From Tubiluchus corallicola (taxonomy: Eukaryota > Priapulida > Priapulimorpha > Priapulimorphida > Tubiluchidae), in contig JAQGDQ010000159.1 of the NCBI GenBank assembly GCA_030141605.1, positions 297,501 through 361,500 of the forward strand: a DNA stretch of 64,000 nucleotides. Direction: 5' to 3'. Shown piece by piece: positions 52,201 to 64,000 of the stretch. The notes under the pieces were generated by a model that made no database searches, was not told where the DNA came from, and saw only the letters and a list, made by a program, of their open reading frames with translations. A program made the position numbers and the translations under genes. Position 1 is the first letter of the stretch. Each line of letters begins with the position of its first letter.

Positions 52201-53296
52201 CCTTCAGTGTCGCACGCTACAGTGCGATATCAGCACTCAAAAACAGGGCTTAATTAACATGTTAATGGTTGTTGCAGAACCGGACGTTAGTGCATTATCA
52301 CGTATAATTCTGTAACATGAGATACTGAACCACTGGGTAGAGGTATCTTATTCACATTCAGATGTATACACAACATGCGTTTTCCCTCAAGAGAAAATAT
52401 CTGGAGACAATATGGTGGCTGAAACTGCCTCGAAGCGATTTTCTTTGGTTATTCGTCCATTCACCTACTAGGTCCAAAGTTGCTTTATTTCGGTATTAAG
52501 CACAAACCGTGACTACTCAATTACTCTCTCGCTCTGGAACTTTAATTAATAATTTGGTTTGCAAAATAAATCGAAAATTGGTTGTGAAAATAGTCCTGAA
52601 TGCGAAGCGTTTGATTACTCGCCGACCAAACACGTGCACACAAGCACGCACATACGTTTTGCTTGCACGTAAAATTGCAAACTTAGTAACATACAATGCT
52701 TCGGATGGTGCCCTCCCGTCGGTTCTTTTAAATCATTCAACATTTTTTCTGCTAAGTGTCCTATTGTGATGTCAGAAGTTAATAAACAACCGCACACCAC
52801 AAAATGGTGTAACAATAAAAACATTTGCCCAATGTAGAAACTGCTAACTAACGCTAACTAGTCGTTTCACAGATGATCATTATTGCGCGTGTAAAATATC
52901 CCAGGTTGAATCATTTAGGCGAGTATTAACTCGGTAATAAGGAACAAAATTTTAATTTCGGTTTTGACAAGAGGTTGGCAAAGTGCAATTTTGTCTACGC
53001 CACAAGTTATGAGACAGTGGTAGCGGCTGACTGTCCAATACCACTGTTGCTTTAAAAATGACTCTGTGCTCGAAATCTCTCTCTATTTTTGTTAAAGAAA
53101 GGCACATCAGCGGATTAAACAAACAAAAGCCCAAGCAACCTGGGAAATTAATTTGCAACTTTACAAAAATACTTTGTTGTTTATAAATGTGAATGTCGTT
53201 TTAATTTCAATTTATTTCAGTGATGCAGCCTTGGACGAATTCTCGTACAGCCAGGATGGAGCAAAAGACGGAGTTGACAAGAAAGAAACTGCATAA
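30997..53296 (+). CDS. Membrane receptor guanylyl cyclase, natriuretic-peptide-receptor type
   Basis: Twenty-four exons join without a frame break to 1156 codons. The product is a single-pass receptor that would make cGMP from GTP upon ligand binding. Order: signal peptide (1-20); low-complexity extension (to about 75); ANF-receptor ligand-binding domain (about 80-510); TM (about 513-535); Ser/Gly/Lys linker (545-612); kinase-homology domain (612-870); helical dimerisation segment with [18 protein letters not shown] (about 885-920); cyclase domain (about 925-1110). YFSDVVGF and [12 protein letters not shown] carry the metal-binding Asp pair. Glu in ETIGD and Cys in [11 protein letters not shown] predict GTP over ATP specificity, and [10 protein letters not shown] is intact. 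The kinase-like part has HGNLKS instead of HRD and DYG instead of DFG, so it is a pseudokinase. Human NPR1 is about 1060 residues; the excess is the N-terminal extension and the linker. Ligand unknown. Confidence 0.94.
31710..31819 (+). CDS. Cyclase exon 2: first ligand-domain Cys pair
   Basis: Acceptor cgttccag, donor GCAT|GTAAAA. It encodes [12 protein letters not shown] and [10 protein letters not shown]; the two Cys sit where NPR receptors form their N-terminal disulfide loop. Confidence 0.9.
32264..32503 (+). CDS. Cyclase exon 3: ligand-binding domain
   Basis: Acceptor tttgtttcag, donor CTTG|GTATTG, phases 1/1. [17 protein letters not shown] and [12 protein letters not shown] follow the type-I periplasmic-binding fold pattern of this family. 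Confidence 0.92.
32885..32995 (+). CDS. Cyclase exon 4: ligand-binding domain
   Basis: Acceptor tctgaacag, donor AGAA|GTAAGT. It encodes a NDNNFTLPV segment with one N-glycosylation sequon (NFT), then the helix [13 protein letters not shown]. Confidence 0.88.
34176..34256. repeat. (AAAT)n/(AT)n repeat in cyclase intron 4
   Basis: AAAT tetranucleotides passing into a pure AT run of about 58 bp. It follows a 95-codon open frame (33869-34156) of unknown nature. Confidence 0.95.
34781..34980 (+). CDS. Cyclase exon 5: ligand-binding domain
   Basis: Acceptor tttattatag, donor [31 protein letters not shown] is the characteristic receptor-cyclase block. Phase 1 in, phase 0 out. Confidence 0.93.
35786..35905 (+). 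CDS. Cyclase exon 6 (40 codons, starts with GTAAGT)
   Basis: Acceptor cttattttcag followed immediately by GTAAGTTT, which is itself a perfect donor. Donor at the far end ATT|GTAAGT. Phase 0/0, so skipping would remove 40 residues without frame shift. It encodes [20 protein letters not shown]. Confidence 0.85.
36385..36695. repeat. Degenerate AT-rich tandem repeat in cyclase intron 6
   Basis: Variants of ATTAATAAATCAATTTTGAA and TTCATAAATCATTTAT recur about six times in roughly 300 bp, with a period around 50. Copies are strongly diverged. Confidence 0.7.
36871..37006 (+). CDS. Cyclase exon 7: ligand-binding domain
   Basis: Acceptor catcgtctag, donor AAAG|GTAACT, phase 0/1. [20 protein letters not shown] matches the family block that in NPR1 reads FHDGLLLYIQA. 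It contains sequons NKT and NGT. Confidence 0.92.
37520..37647 (+). CDS. Cyclase exon 8: membrane-proximal ligand domain
   Basis: Acceptor ctttaacag, donor CGC|GTAAGT, phase 1/0. It encodes [20 protein letters not shown] and ends before the juxtamembrane segment. Confidence 0.9.
38731..38790 (-). repeat. tRNA-like fragment, possible SINE, in cyclase intron 8
   Basis: On the minus strand AAGTGGTGTAGTGATTTAAG resembles a SINE A-box region. TTGCTGGTCTTGGTTCC, resembling a B-box region, follows. The anticodon arm seems deleted. Weak, seen once. Confidence 0.3.
39446..40166 (+). mobile_element. Decayed Tc1/mariner element, internally deleted, in cyclase intron 8
   Basis: Ends are imperfect inverted repeats: TATATGGGGTGTCAGAAAAA at the left, and its counterpart TATATCGGGTAGCGCAAAAA read inward from the right. 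Inside, 39776-39982 preserves the C-terminal part of a mariner transposase. [15 protein letters not shown], then [12 protein letters not shown], then [15 protein letters not shown] match the family's NPLD-x-W and C-I-x-x-G-G-H-x-E blocks. The reading frame is broken by a stop and a frameshift, and the N-terminal two thirds including the first catalytic Asp residues are gone. About 720 bp. Confidence 0.75.
40720..40834 (+). CDS. Cyclase exon 9: juxtamembrane, GC donor
   Basis: Acceptor tttttgcag, donor ACAG|GCAAGT (non-canonical GC). A nearby GTAACA would put the next exon out of frame. It encodes [18 protein letters not shown], the Cys-containing extracellular juxtamembrane motif of the NPR family. 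Confidence 0.9.
41664..41745 (+). CDS. Cyclase exon 10: transmembrane helix
   Basis: Acceptor ctttttccag, donor ACAG|GTAAGT, phase 1/2. It encodes [20 protein letters not shown], the single membrane span. Confidence 0.92.
42491..42608 (+). CDS. Cyclase exon 11: intracellular juxtamembrane
   Basis: Tandem acceptors AAG (exon from 42491) and CAG (exon from 42497) are 6 bases apart, both in frame, so two residues may vary. It encodes [14 protein letters not shown], the conserved W-x-I-x-x-E-D element, then a Ser/Lys-rich start of the linker. Donor AGG|GTAAGC. Confidence 0.85.
42768..42870 (+). CDS. Cyclase exon 12: Ser/Gly linker
   Basis: Acceptor gttttatag, donor ACGG|GTGAGA. About 34 residues dominated by Ser, Gly, Lys and Thr, in the position of the phosphorylated juxtamembrane segment of NPR1/NPR2. 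Confidence 0.82.
43748..43860 (+). CDS. Cyclase exon 13: kinase-homology N-lobe
   Basis: Acceptor atttatag, donor [29 protein letters not shown] contains the VAIK lysine but no glycine-rich loop. Confidence 0.92.
44840..45200. repeat. Degenerate short tandem repeat in cyclase intron 13
   Basis: The words TAACTCA(C/T)T and GAGAATTGG recur more than ten times in 350 bp, with irregular spacing near 18-25 bp. An old, decayed array. Confidence 0.65.
45695..45799 (+). CDS. Cyclase exon 14: kinase-homology domain
   Basis: Acceptor cattctag, donor CAG|GTAAGC. It encodes [20 protein letters not shown] and AYCHKGSLQ, matching the VGACTDPPN/YCPRGSLQ blocks of NPR1. Confidence 0.92.
45906..46146 (+). 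CDS. Cyclase exon 15: pseudocatalytic loop
   Basis: Acceptor cttaaacag, donor [27 protein letters not shown] replaces the HRD catalytic loop and KITDYGL replaces DFG. Confidence 0.93.
46599..46748 (+). CDS. Cyclase exon 16: kinase-homology C-lobe
   Basis: Acceptor acttatag, donor [30 protein letters not shown] and [14 protein letters not shown] match the APE and DVYSFG blocks. Confidence 0.92.
47281..47461 (+). CDS. Cyclase exon 17: end of kinase-homology domain
   Basis: Acceptor tctgtttag, donor [37 protein letters not shown] is the usual W-x-E-x-P-x-x-R-P block. Confidence 0.93.
47676..47813 (+). CDS. Cyclase exon 18: dimerisation helix
   Basis: Acceptor atattgccag, donor [30 protein letters not shown], then [20 protein letters not shown]: the receptor-cyclase coiled-coil linker. 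Confidence 0.93.
49105..49228 (+). CDS. Cyclase exon 19: first metal-binding Asp
   Basis: Acceptor gatattgtag, donor [30 protein letters not shown] is the start of the class III cyclase core. Confidence 0.94.
49963..50194 (+). CDS. Cyclase exon 20: catalytic core
   Basis: Acceptor atttctttag, donor [30 protein letters not shown] and [20 protein letters not shown] hold the second metal Asp and the purine-selecting Glu; it ends in QLQLRI. Confidence 0.94.
50430..50540 (+). CDS. Cyclase exon 21: base-specificity loop
   Basis: Acceptor tgtacatag, donor [30 protein letters not shown] and [15 protein letters not shown]; the Cys marks guanylyl rather than adenylyl cyclase. Confidence 0.94.
51293..51384 (+). 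CDS. Cyclase exon 22
   Basis: Acceptor tgcattgcag, donor [24 protein letters not shown] and [12 protein letters not shown] form the end of the cyclase fold. Confidence 0.92.
51887..51960 (+). CDS. Cyclase exon 23
   Basis: Acceptor ttttattag, donor [27 protein letters not shown] is the usual KGK-x-x-T-x-W-L-x-G terminus of the domain. Confidence 0.92.
53221..53296 (+). CDS. Cyclase exon 24 and stop
   Basis: Acceptor tttatttcag. T completes an Asp codon, followed by an acidic 24-residue tail ending KKETA and TAA at 53294-53296. Confidence 0.88.
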
Positions 53297-54176
53297 TCTG
53301 ATTTACACACCTCACATCAACTAGGGTTACTGACTGTGCATATAGCAATTGTCGCAATGGATCAATTAAGTGGCCTATCACTTTGGTACCACAAGTCTAG
53401 ATTTAGCCTATAGCTAAACGTGAAAGATGTTTTTTGATGCAGTTATCTATTTATAATCTATATTAGTTAGCGAGGCCCTGCAAAGCATTTTGCACGAAGT
53501 CGTAACTGTGTAAAACTTATCGCTATTTTTTAACACGGCAAGCGCTATTAGATCCGCCCACCAATGATCAGTAATACGCAAATGCGGCTACGTATGGTTT
53601 TACAGCCCATTCTGCGTAGGGTATTTTGTTTTCCGCGCAACGTAATCCTGTACATTAGTTACATTTCGACAGAAAATACTATATCGTGCAAAAATTCGCG
53701 CAAACGGTATTTGAAAGAAATAATTTTGAAACTATTTAGGACTCTGTTACAAAAATATTTACACTGCAAACAAGGAAGAATTGCACTACTACAAGACGCA
53801 AAAAATAATAATTTGAAACGTTTCCCAGTAAACGAAACGGAAGGATGTTATTCAGTGTTCCAGTTAGTGCGATTTTTACTGAGAAATTGTAGAACGCTTG
53901 TGCTACCATACGAACTACAGCTATAGTTGCTGTCACATCCATCGTTTCTTTTTTCTGATTTGCTGCTGTAAAAAAATTGTGTGAAATATTAATCATTTTA
54001 TTATGATGCCGGTTGTTAGTGATGAGAGCTTTTCTTATTATTTAGTAACAGTAGTTATTGTTACCTTTATTCGTTATCATAGGAATGCAGTTAACTGTAC
54101 TTAATACAATTTTGGTTTAAAAAATTTAAGATCTAGAGTAAAAGGTTTATGTGAAAGTGAAAATTAAACCTGCTAA

Positions 54177-54182
54177 AATAAA
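54177..54182 (+). terminator. Candidate polyadenylation signal for the cyclase
   Basis: AATAAA about 880 bases after the stop codon. No earlier perfect hexamer was noticed. Confidence 0.4.
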
Positions 54183-57100
54183 GTAAGTATTTAAAAAACG
54201 CCCTTGTAAAGTTTTCGATTTTGTATTTATTGTTCTGTCGTCTGCAGGTACAATTATATAATTAGATATAAACTAACTATAAGCTATTATACATGTAGTT
54301 TAGTTATTGTGTTGTTTTGCTATACATACTTTAGACATAGTTTTTAAATTCTTTATAACAAGAACAATATCCGTTTCATAAACAATTTCTATGATAGATT
54401 TTACTATATTTTTCATTAAAAAATCAGTATAATCATCAAAAGTGAATGTTCCTAAAGATGACTGCTAGTGTGCTGAAGCAACGTGGATGTTTTTTTATTA
54501 AAATGTAATAAAATTTAGTATATAGTGGGCTGTTTATGAAACGGATATACCTTACTTATGCACTTTATGCAACGCAGCTATATAAAGACAAAAGTAGTGA
54601 CTACAAACACGATAATTATACCAGCGGACATTGAACTGGATAGTGTGCTCACGTTACTGTGCTTTTTAGCGATTTTGTTAGCTAAAAGTTCAACAGTATT
54701 TGTGCAGAAGTCTACTCTTAGATACAAGTGACGCTTCGTTTGTACAAAACGAGTATTATGGTAATGATTTTTCAAAAGACGCACGTCTACATACATTACA
54801 CACTGGTTTTTTGTTCAGTACTATTCTGTTTTTATGTCACTAATGTAGTAAGATCATTATAAACTATAGTTTGGAATTTACTCATTTTTAAACATGTTTA
54901 AGTGCATAGGACTTTGGAGAGTCAATCTAAGGGACGAATGCTGTTGTTAACTTGTGAACAAATTTATAGGCAAGTGACATAGGGAGATGTTGTTGTGAAT
55001 AACCTTTCGTGGCACATTCTCATAACCGGATTTCTTATGTTGTTCAGATTTGTAAGTGGTTCTTTGCGTAACCTGTTAATGGGAATTCGTCTAGTAAATT
55101 TGCTGTCACCTACATGCTCTATGGTATTATATACAAAATCTTATTTCATTTATGTCCACTTATAACTACCCAACAACCTTTCGTTAGCTCGGTTTTATCC
55201 TAATTTCGTTTACTGCCATTTCTGTGTATCTCATCGTTTATTTCTATGACTCATCCTTTTCTCACTGTCTTGCTGTTTATCCACTTATCCTGCCATCCAA
55301 TTACTGCACTGGTTTTGTTGTGCATTAATAACATTAACAACAGTCTATTGTACAGACCTGCGTCAAATGTTTCAGAAATCATATGTCAAATTGTTGTTAT
55401 AACGTCTGTTATTGTATTTACATGCTTAGATTTCATTCTAAATGTTTATTGTAACTCGAGCATGTGTATTGCTGCTGAAAAATTATATGAATGTTAACGA
55501 ATTATATGAATGACGTTAACAAAAGTGCACGTATTTACATTTAATTAGAATAAACTTGTTTTCGTTGTAATTACCAGCAATAATTGGAAAAAGGGTTTAT
55601 TTCTTTTCCATACTAACTCGTGTGTTGTGTATCATATTGTCAATATACGTTCTTAACTATCAAATTAATAAAAACGGTTATAGTGTCTATTAATTAAAAT
55701 ACAAGTTTACCTCCGCTCTCCGCGCCGGGTTTCTCGCCTGTGAAATTTTAATAATTTCTGCTATATTATCCTTCTATTGGCGAAAATTAGATTAAGTAAG
55801 TAGTTATTATTAATATTTTATTATCACATAATTTAGCAGCACTTGGTACTTTACTACGGCATTATTTCTGCAGCTTTTCTCCTGTCTCAGTTAGAGATGA
55901 TACGCATATCCCGCTTAACTTGCTTATATATTTGCTGATTCGCTCTCGCAGTACAAAGTAGAAATGTTTGTATATGTTAAAAGATATTGTAGTAAAAACT
56001 TTGAAAATTTGACTTTCCATGTATCATGTGGTCAGGCCATTAAACTGTCTGAATTACATCCCAGCTTTTGGTGGTACAGAGATTGTTGTCTGACAGCAAA
56101 GGTGTAGATGTACAAGTTGCCACTATTACTAAATACCAAATCTATTACTTGACATTTCGATAGACCGGGAAACCGAAAACATAAAACTATTTCAAAGTTC
56201 ATTCCTGTACAAATCCTTTAAGAGTATCTGCATCAGTATGAAAATTTTACTACTATTACCAATTCTTGCCGATTTAGGGATAAAAAGTGACTTACCAATC
56301 ACGAATAGACGTGATTAATTATTTATTTCTGTTTCACTGATTTATTTTACTATAACTATGGCACGAAAAAAAATATGGCACCAAGAAAAAATAAAGCATG
56401 ATATTGCACAGGTTTTGCATTTGCGAATGAATCTGTGGGCAAGAAAAGTATTTACCCGGAGCTATTATCAGTCAAGAAGTGTTTTGAAGTTTCAAGGAAA
56501 TGCCAAGCCTAATCAAGTGGTTCTCATAAGTGATAAAAATCACAGTAAACAAGAATGCGTAATGGGCAGTAGCAGTTCATCCGACACGAGATGGATTGGC
56601 CAGGTCAGCTACGGTACGAACAAGCAAGGGAGCGATAAGAAGACCAATTCAGAAACTTCGTCTTCTTGAATGTTGTGAAAGTACTGTTGAAATTATATAA
56701 GTTTTAAAATCCTTAAAGCTATAATATATTTATTTTGTTAAGCTAAATTAGCTTCATGTTCAGTGAGTTTAAGATAGAGTTTAATGTTTGCATTTTGCTT
56801 GCAGTTTGATCGCTACGATTGTGCTACAGTGTGATATGTGTCTTTTATAAGCTTGCAGTAACTTAACTGTTGTTGCAGAAAATAGTTACATACTTTGTAA
56901 TCTCTTATATCTTACCACATTCTAGCCAACCTTAATTGTGAATTGGGGCTTATCTGCAGTATAATCATTAAGTTTGTTCTAACTAGCAAGTTAGCTGATC
57001 AGTAAATTCTGAGGTCAAGATTACGCTGGTTTTTGTGTGCTTACATGAGTTTGTAATCTTAGTTTGTCATTGATGTAGATGCTTGAAGTATTAATGTGAA

Positions 57101-59212
57101 ATTCTTCTTGATAATAATTTTAAGAATTTCAGAGCGGTGTATGTAAAAAATTACGCAATGTTAGTTTTAAATTAGGCCACCCAGTAGTTAGGCTTAATGC
57201 GCATGTGCGTAAACAGCAATGAAGGAGGCAGGCGACGGTTACTTTTTTGTGATAGAGTTTAATTAAAATTTTTAATGAACCAACAATCCTTTTGTGTTTA
57301 GTTCTATGTGTGATAGAACAAGAACAGCTAACTTTCTTAAGCCCAAGTACATTTGGTAATACATTTCAAAATAATGTCACATCGCATGGTATTGTGAGCG
57401 TGTATTAATGGCCTGTGTATTCAAAAGACCTCTGGCTGTACTGAGTGCATTTACAAGCTGTGATGATAAAGCACTCATCACGTCTTGTCACGCAAGGCCT
57501 TGACAGTCATATTTTCCTGGCTGCCTTGTTATATCTTAAGCCAGCGTATTTGATGGCGACTTTAGAATGGATTAGCCCGTGATCAGTCTTGTGGTCAGCC
57601 CCTCTCGTTGCTTTGGCGATTTTTACATTGATATTGCCATGAGGTCTTGTATTTGGTTGCTAGATGAAATAAACTGTTGGAGATAAGCAGTTTGTATTCG
57701 CCATTGCAGTAGTAAGCCATGACAATTACACATAGTTACTCATGGCAATATAAAGTTCCAGGCCAATGAAATCCCCAAGAAGTTCTAATATTTATTTATT
57801 TATTTATTTATATTACTTAACACGTAATCTTTATTGAAAACCTTTAAAAATATTTACAAGAAGGTATAAAATATAAATGTAGAATACAACTTTTATACCG
57901 CACAGATATAAATTTTACAGATAAAAATGGCTAGCCTATGTTACTTATATATGGTCATCGTTGGCGTCTGCAAAGTCTGCAGTCTGCATTGCACGCCTGT
58001 TATAGCCCTAATAATTTCCAAAATTTTTGTCTTGATAACATTTCCTGTAGAAGCAAGTACTTAGCCTAAAAGGTCCTGTAGCTTCAACTTTCATATGGGT
58101 CATCAGAGGCAACTTGCAAGACGTGCAAAACATAAACTGATCTCAAGCATATCGTCTCAAAACGGTAAGTAAAAGTAGATTCACTAGACTGCAAACTAAG
58201 TGAGCCAAGCTGTTTTTATTGTTATTCTTGATATTGCGATATATAAATCAATTATTATGTATGGTGATCTACATGCACAATCTTTGTCAACTCACGGCTA
58301 AATTAAGTTTTTTTTGTGCAGATTATCACTGATTCGAAATTCATTCAAAAATATTTAATACTGAATTCGTATTCGATTCGAATTCGATTTTTTAAATTCG
58401 ACGCGATACGAAATCGAAAAACAGAAATTCGGTTCGTTTCAAATTCTGTTTCTGGTAGTGTTTGATCAGCCCTAGTCGGGGTTGGAAGACGCTGAGAATG
58501 TAAAATTTGAAGTTTGACCGCATCAATCTGGTCTTGATGTTCGTCAGTGGCGGTCGTCATTCTTCAAGTGAACCGTCAATATTAATGCGCGCCGGTTACT
58601 CAGCTGAAAGAACTCATTTGTGACATGGTCTAAACGTTGCCCTGTCACTAAAGAATAAGAATTATTAACTAGAAGCGACTGCATATATTTTGTGCATGAA
58701 TGTAGAAATTACTGTGAATGACCTGCAACAGAAGAATTTATGGTGTTTTGACAACCTACTCTTTCTGCATTGTTTAGAAATGAAAATTTGTCCAGTAGAC
58801 GAATATACTAGGTGTTATACGAATATCTCAAAGATTCATTTGCGCTTCTGCTGTTAATTCCTAATAACAACTTCTTATTACATGAAGAGAGGTTAGAGAA
58901 CATCCATTTGGCAAATCTGCAAAGTAACAGTCAGTGGAAACGTATCTCGTGGACAGAGTTCATTGTATGTCATTCTTTTGAAGCACCGTGTAGTCTAGGC
59001 ATTAGTATTTACATTCACTTCATTGTTTTATTTTGCTTCTAAAGGAAAAACAAGCCGTGTCTTGATTATCAATGATCAAATTTTTTCATTACACTGAAAC
59101 AATTCTCTACATTGTTTAGTAATTTTACAAAAGAAACTTTATGGTACCAATTTGACATTATCAGAAGTCATGAACGTGCAGCTCTCGCTATTTTTTTTAA
59201 TTTACAACAGTT

Positions 59213-59218
59213 TTTATT
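59213..59218 (-). terminator. Candidate polyadenylation signal for caveolin
   Basis: AATAAA on the minus strand (plus-strand TTTATT), about 137 bases after the caveolin stop codon. Confidence 0.5.
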
Positions 59219-59354
59219 CCACATTTTCATTTAAAAATAGCTGCACTAGTACAAAATTGTAATATGCCAAAGAAAGGAGATGCAGCGGCCTTTTTAAGAT
59301 TAGCTTGTTATCTTGAGGTATTAATTTAAGGTATAAGATGTTTTTGGGAAAATT

Positions 59355-62122
<2,768 letters not shown>

Positions 62123-62525
62123 CCCTGTCAGCTGCAAATGCCCACAATATACTTTTTCCAAATCTAGAGTTGTATTTGCGAAAACTTTTGCAGTACATCT
62201 ATATGTGTCAGAAATTGACCCTTTGGGCTTTTTGGTAGGTTCAAGAGTTTTGCGTAATGCTGTAGGAAGAAGACATTCTTAAAGGAAAACCGTTCCCAAT
62301 CTTAAGACTATAGCTGAAAACAATCTAGTCTCTAAAATATTGAAAGGGTTTTGTAGAATAATTAAGAAGTTTTTTAAGAATAAACTATGTGAAAGAATTA
62401 TTATCTCAGAAACCTAATTTCGGGTTCGCGCGGTTAGTTCTTCATTGTTACATGCATTTCGCCATTCGCTAGTTAGATAGGTGCTAGCGCCTGCATCTCG
62501 GAATCACGGTGGACAAGAAAACAAG
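62123..62525. promoter_or_regulatory. Possible shared upstream region of caveolin and a rightward candidate gene
   Basis: About 400 bp between the predicted caveolin ATG (minus) and the candidate ATG at 62526 (plus). Promoter function is inferred from position only; no core element was recognised. Confidence 0.3.
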
Positions 62526-63047
62526 ATGTACCTCCCAGTTAAGATGTGGTCAGTTTGTGACACAGAACACGTTCGAGAGCTCATGCGTAAACACAGCGGT
62601 AATACCAAAATTTTAATTTTTAAACTTAAAATTTGCCGTGATTTTGTGTATCACACTGAATGTTGTACAGTAGCACTGTACTTCGAGTTTGGCTTTCTCA
62701 AACCCGTGTAATGTGCTCGTGGAATGTTTGTGCCTTTGCGCTGTTCAGTTATAACGATATCAATAATTTGGTTCCCCGGCCGTTAACTAAATTCTTAACC
62801 TGAAAATTTTAACCTATTATTTACTTACCAGAAACACTTTGGTATTATTACAGATACTAAAATGTTTACTTTTCACCGTACTTCAAAGTGCGGTATGAAG
62901 AGCCATCCTGTTTTCATTTGTTCTCAGTGGATGTCCAATTCAACACGGTCTTCTTACTCCAAGGATATTTTTTCACCCCATCATGTAAAACATTACGCAA
63001 TTTTAAATAAGCAGTTTATGAATAAGTGTGAAGAAGACATTCCATAA
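62526..63047 (+). CDS. Weak two-exon hypothetical protein, 88 residues
   Basis: Candidate exons 62526-62598 (ATG to donor AGCG|GTAATA, phase 1) and 62854-63047 (acceptor tattattacag to TAA) join in frame. The first encodes YLPVKMWSVCDTEHVRELMR; the second is Cys-, Ser- and His-containing with no hydrophobic segment. I recognise no family. Matching phase plus good splice signals is the only support, and such a match can arise by chance. Divergent from caveolin. Confidence 0.25.
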
Positions 63048-64000
63048 TGGATGGACAGCAACTGCAATGCGTCAGTCAGTAGCGGCGGTGTTCCACGTAT
63101 AGCCGCGTTATAATGATAAAACTTTTTCTGCACATCGCCATCGGAGTTAACAACCCGCATAGTGGCGATAATTAACACGAAAGCCAGTCTCTTCCCATTT
63201 GCCACAAAGAAAGGATTTTTGTGGATTTCTTATTTAAAATAATTAACATCATGATAGCTGTTTTTCGCGTTTACTTTTTACTTTGTTCATTAGCATGAAT
63301 CTTAGTAAAGTATATACGATTTTAATAATGTATCAAGGTAAATAGTTGATTTATGAACACACGCAGTCGTTAAACACTTGCAAGTCACTGTAATGTCTTC
63401 ATATTAAATTATAGTCTCCAAATTGATTAGACTCTGTGGTCTTATAGGTCGCAACAAATCATTTGAGAATCCTATTTGTTTCCGATTGAAATGTCTGATT
63501 ACGCTTGACAAATAAAAAATGAATAAATACTTAATGAATAACCGGGAAAAAATAAACAAATGAATGCATGAATTAATCAGTTAACGAAAGAAACCTTTCA
63601 AACAGGCTATAAGAAACACAGCTAACAATGAAGTTATTCATCACAAATATGTCATATTAATGCTCAAGGATTTCAAACCAATCAATGACGACAGAAACTC
63701 AATTTCCTGTCAGTTCCAAAAAATCTCTGCAATCGAATTGTTACTTATTCTGTTTGTTTAACTATTCGCCCATATATCGTGCCTTTTTTATTATTCTTTC
63801 ATCCTTTCGCATTATCTGCAGCTATTCCTTCAAGAAGCCATAAGCAGTTAAAAGCGATTCTGCTTTTGTTGTTCGCCACAGTGTCAAATAGTAAGCGGAG
63901 TTGAAACAATCTTGTGCTTTAAGATTATTGTCAGTTAGAAATTTCGCTATAGATGTGCAACAGAAGGTAAATGCGTGCTAGTATTGAAACTGTCATACAA
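63048..64000. other. Right flank, no gene recognised
   Basis: AT-rich sequence. A 70-codon minus-strand frame at 62993-63205 overlaps the candidate above and resembles nothing known. Confidence 0.45.

Larger units (their letters stand above)
53297..59354. other. Cyclase 3' UTR and intergenic region
   Basis: No gene I can support. The 120-codon frame at 53564-53926 lies in the presumed 3' UTR. The 83-codon frame at 55246-55497 is hydrophobic but isolated. The 103-codon frame at 56358-56669 ends in a Ser-rich tail and is preceded by an acceptor-like site, yet resembles nothing I know. A TATTTATT run lies at 57790. Confidence 0.45.

Noticed and set aside
53564-53926. 120-codon plus-strand frame after the cyclase stop
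   Set aside because: Lies in the likely 3' UTR before the first AATAAA; no domain or splice support.
56358-56669. 103-codon frame with a Ser-rich C-terminus
   Set aside because: Considered as an alternative last exon of the cyclase; joining it to exon 23 in the required phase meets a stop within a few codons.

Overview
This window is nuclear DNA from an animal, probably a marine invertebrate. It is AT-rich, its genes are split by GT-AG introns, and it carries many microsatellites and old transposon scraps. The gene set (K2P potassium channel, natriuretic-peptide-type receptor guanylyl cyclase, caveolin, PIG-Z) is metazoan. A tunicate or similar invertebrate deuterostome is plausible, but the sequence does not settle this.

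Layout. 1-19.9 kb: no gene I can support; microsatellites, a 195-bp tandem duplication, a cluster of hairpins beside a 46-bp minisatellite and a tRNA-Arg-like sequence, and a degenerate ACACT-repeat tract. 19.9-22.7 kb (+): the 3' two exons of a K2P channel with a very long M2-M3 cytoplasmic loop. Its first exon(s), with TM1 and most of pore loop 1, were not found. 24.4-27.9 kb (-): a complete three-exon GPI mannosyltransferase 4 (PIG-Z/SMP3-type) gene of 739 codons with a TPR-like C-terminus. 31.0-53.3 kb (+): a complete 24-exon membrane guanylyl cyclase of 1156 codons. Every splice phase matches by hand reconstruction, one intron is GC-AG, and one exon begins with a perfect 5' splice site. 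A decayed mariner copy and several repeats lie in its introns. 53.3-59.3 kb: 3' UTR and intergenic DNA. 59.4-62.1 kb (-): a complete four-exon caveolin of 169 codons, all introns phase 0. Its last intron holds a 5'-truncated non-LTR retrotransposon inserted into a long CT repeat. 62.5-63.0 kb (+): a weak two-exon candidate divergent from caveolin.

The genes are not an operon. K2P and PIG-Z converge, PIG-Z and the cyclase diverge across about 3.1 kb, and the cyclase and caveolin converge. All four products are predicted membrane proteins, but nothing in the sequence links them functionally. All exon joins are hand-made inferences from reading frame, splice consensus and family similarity; no alignment or transcript was available.
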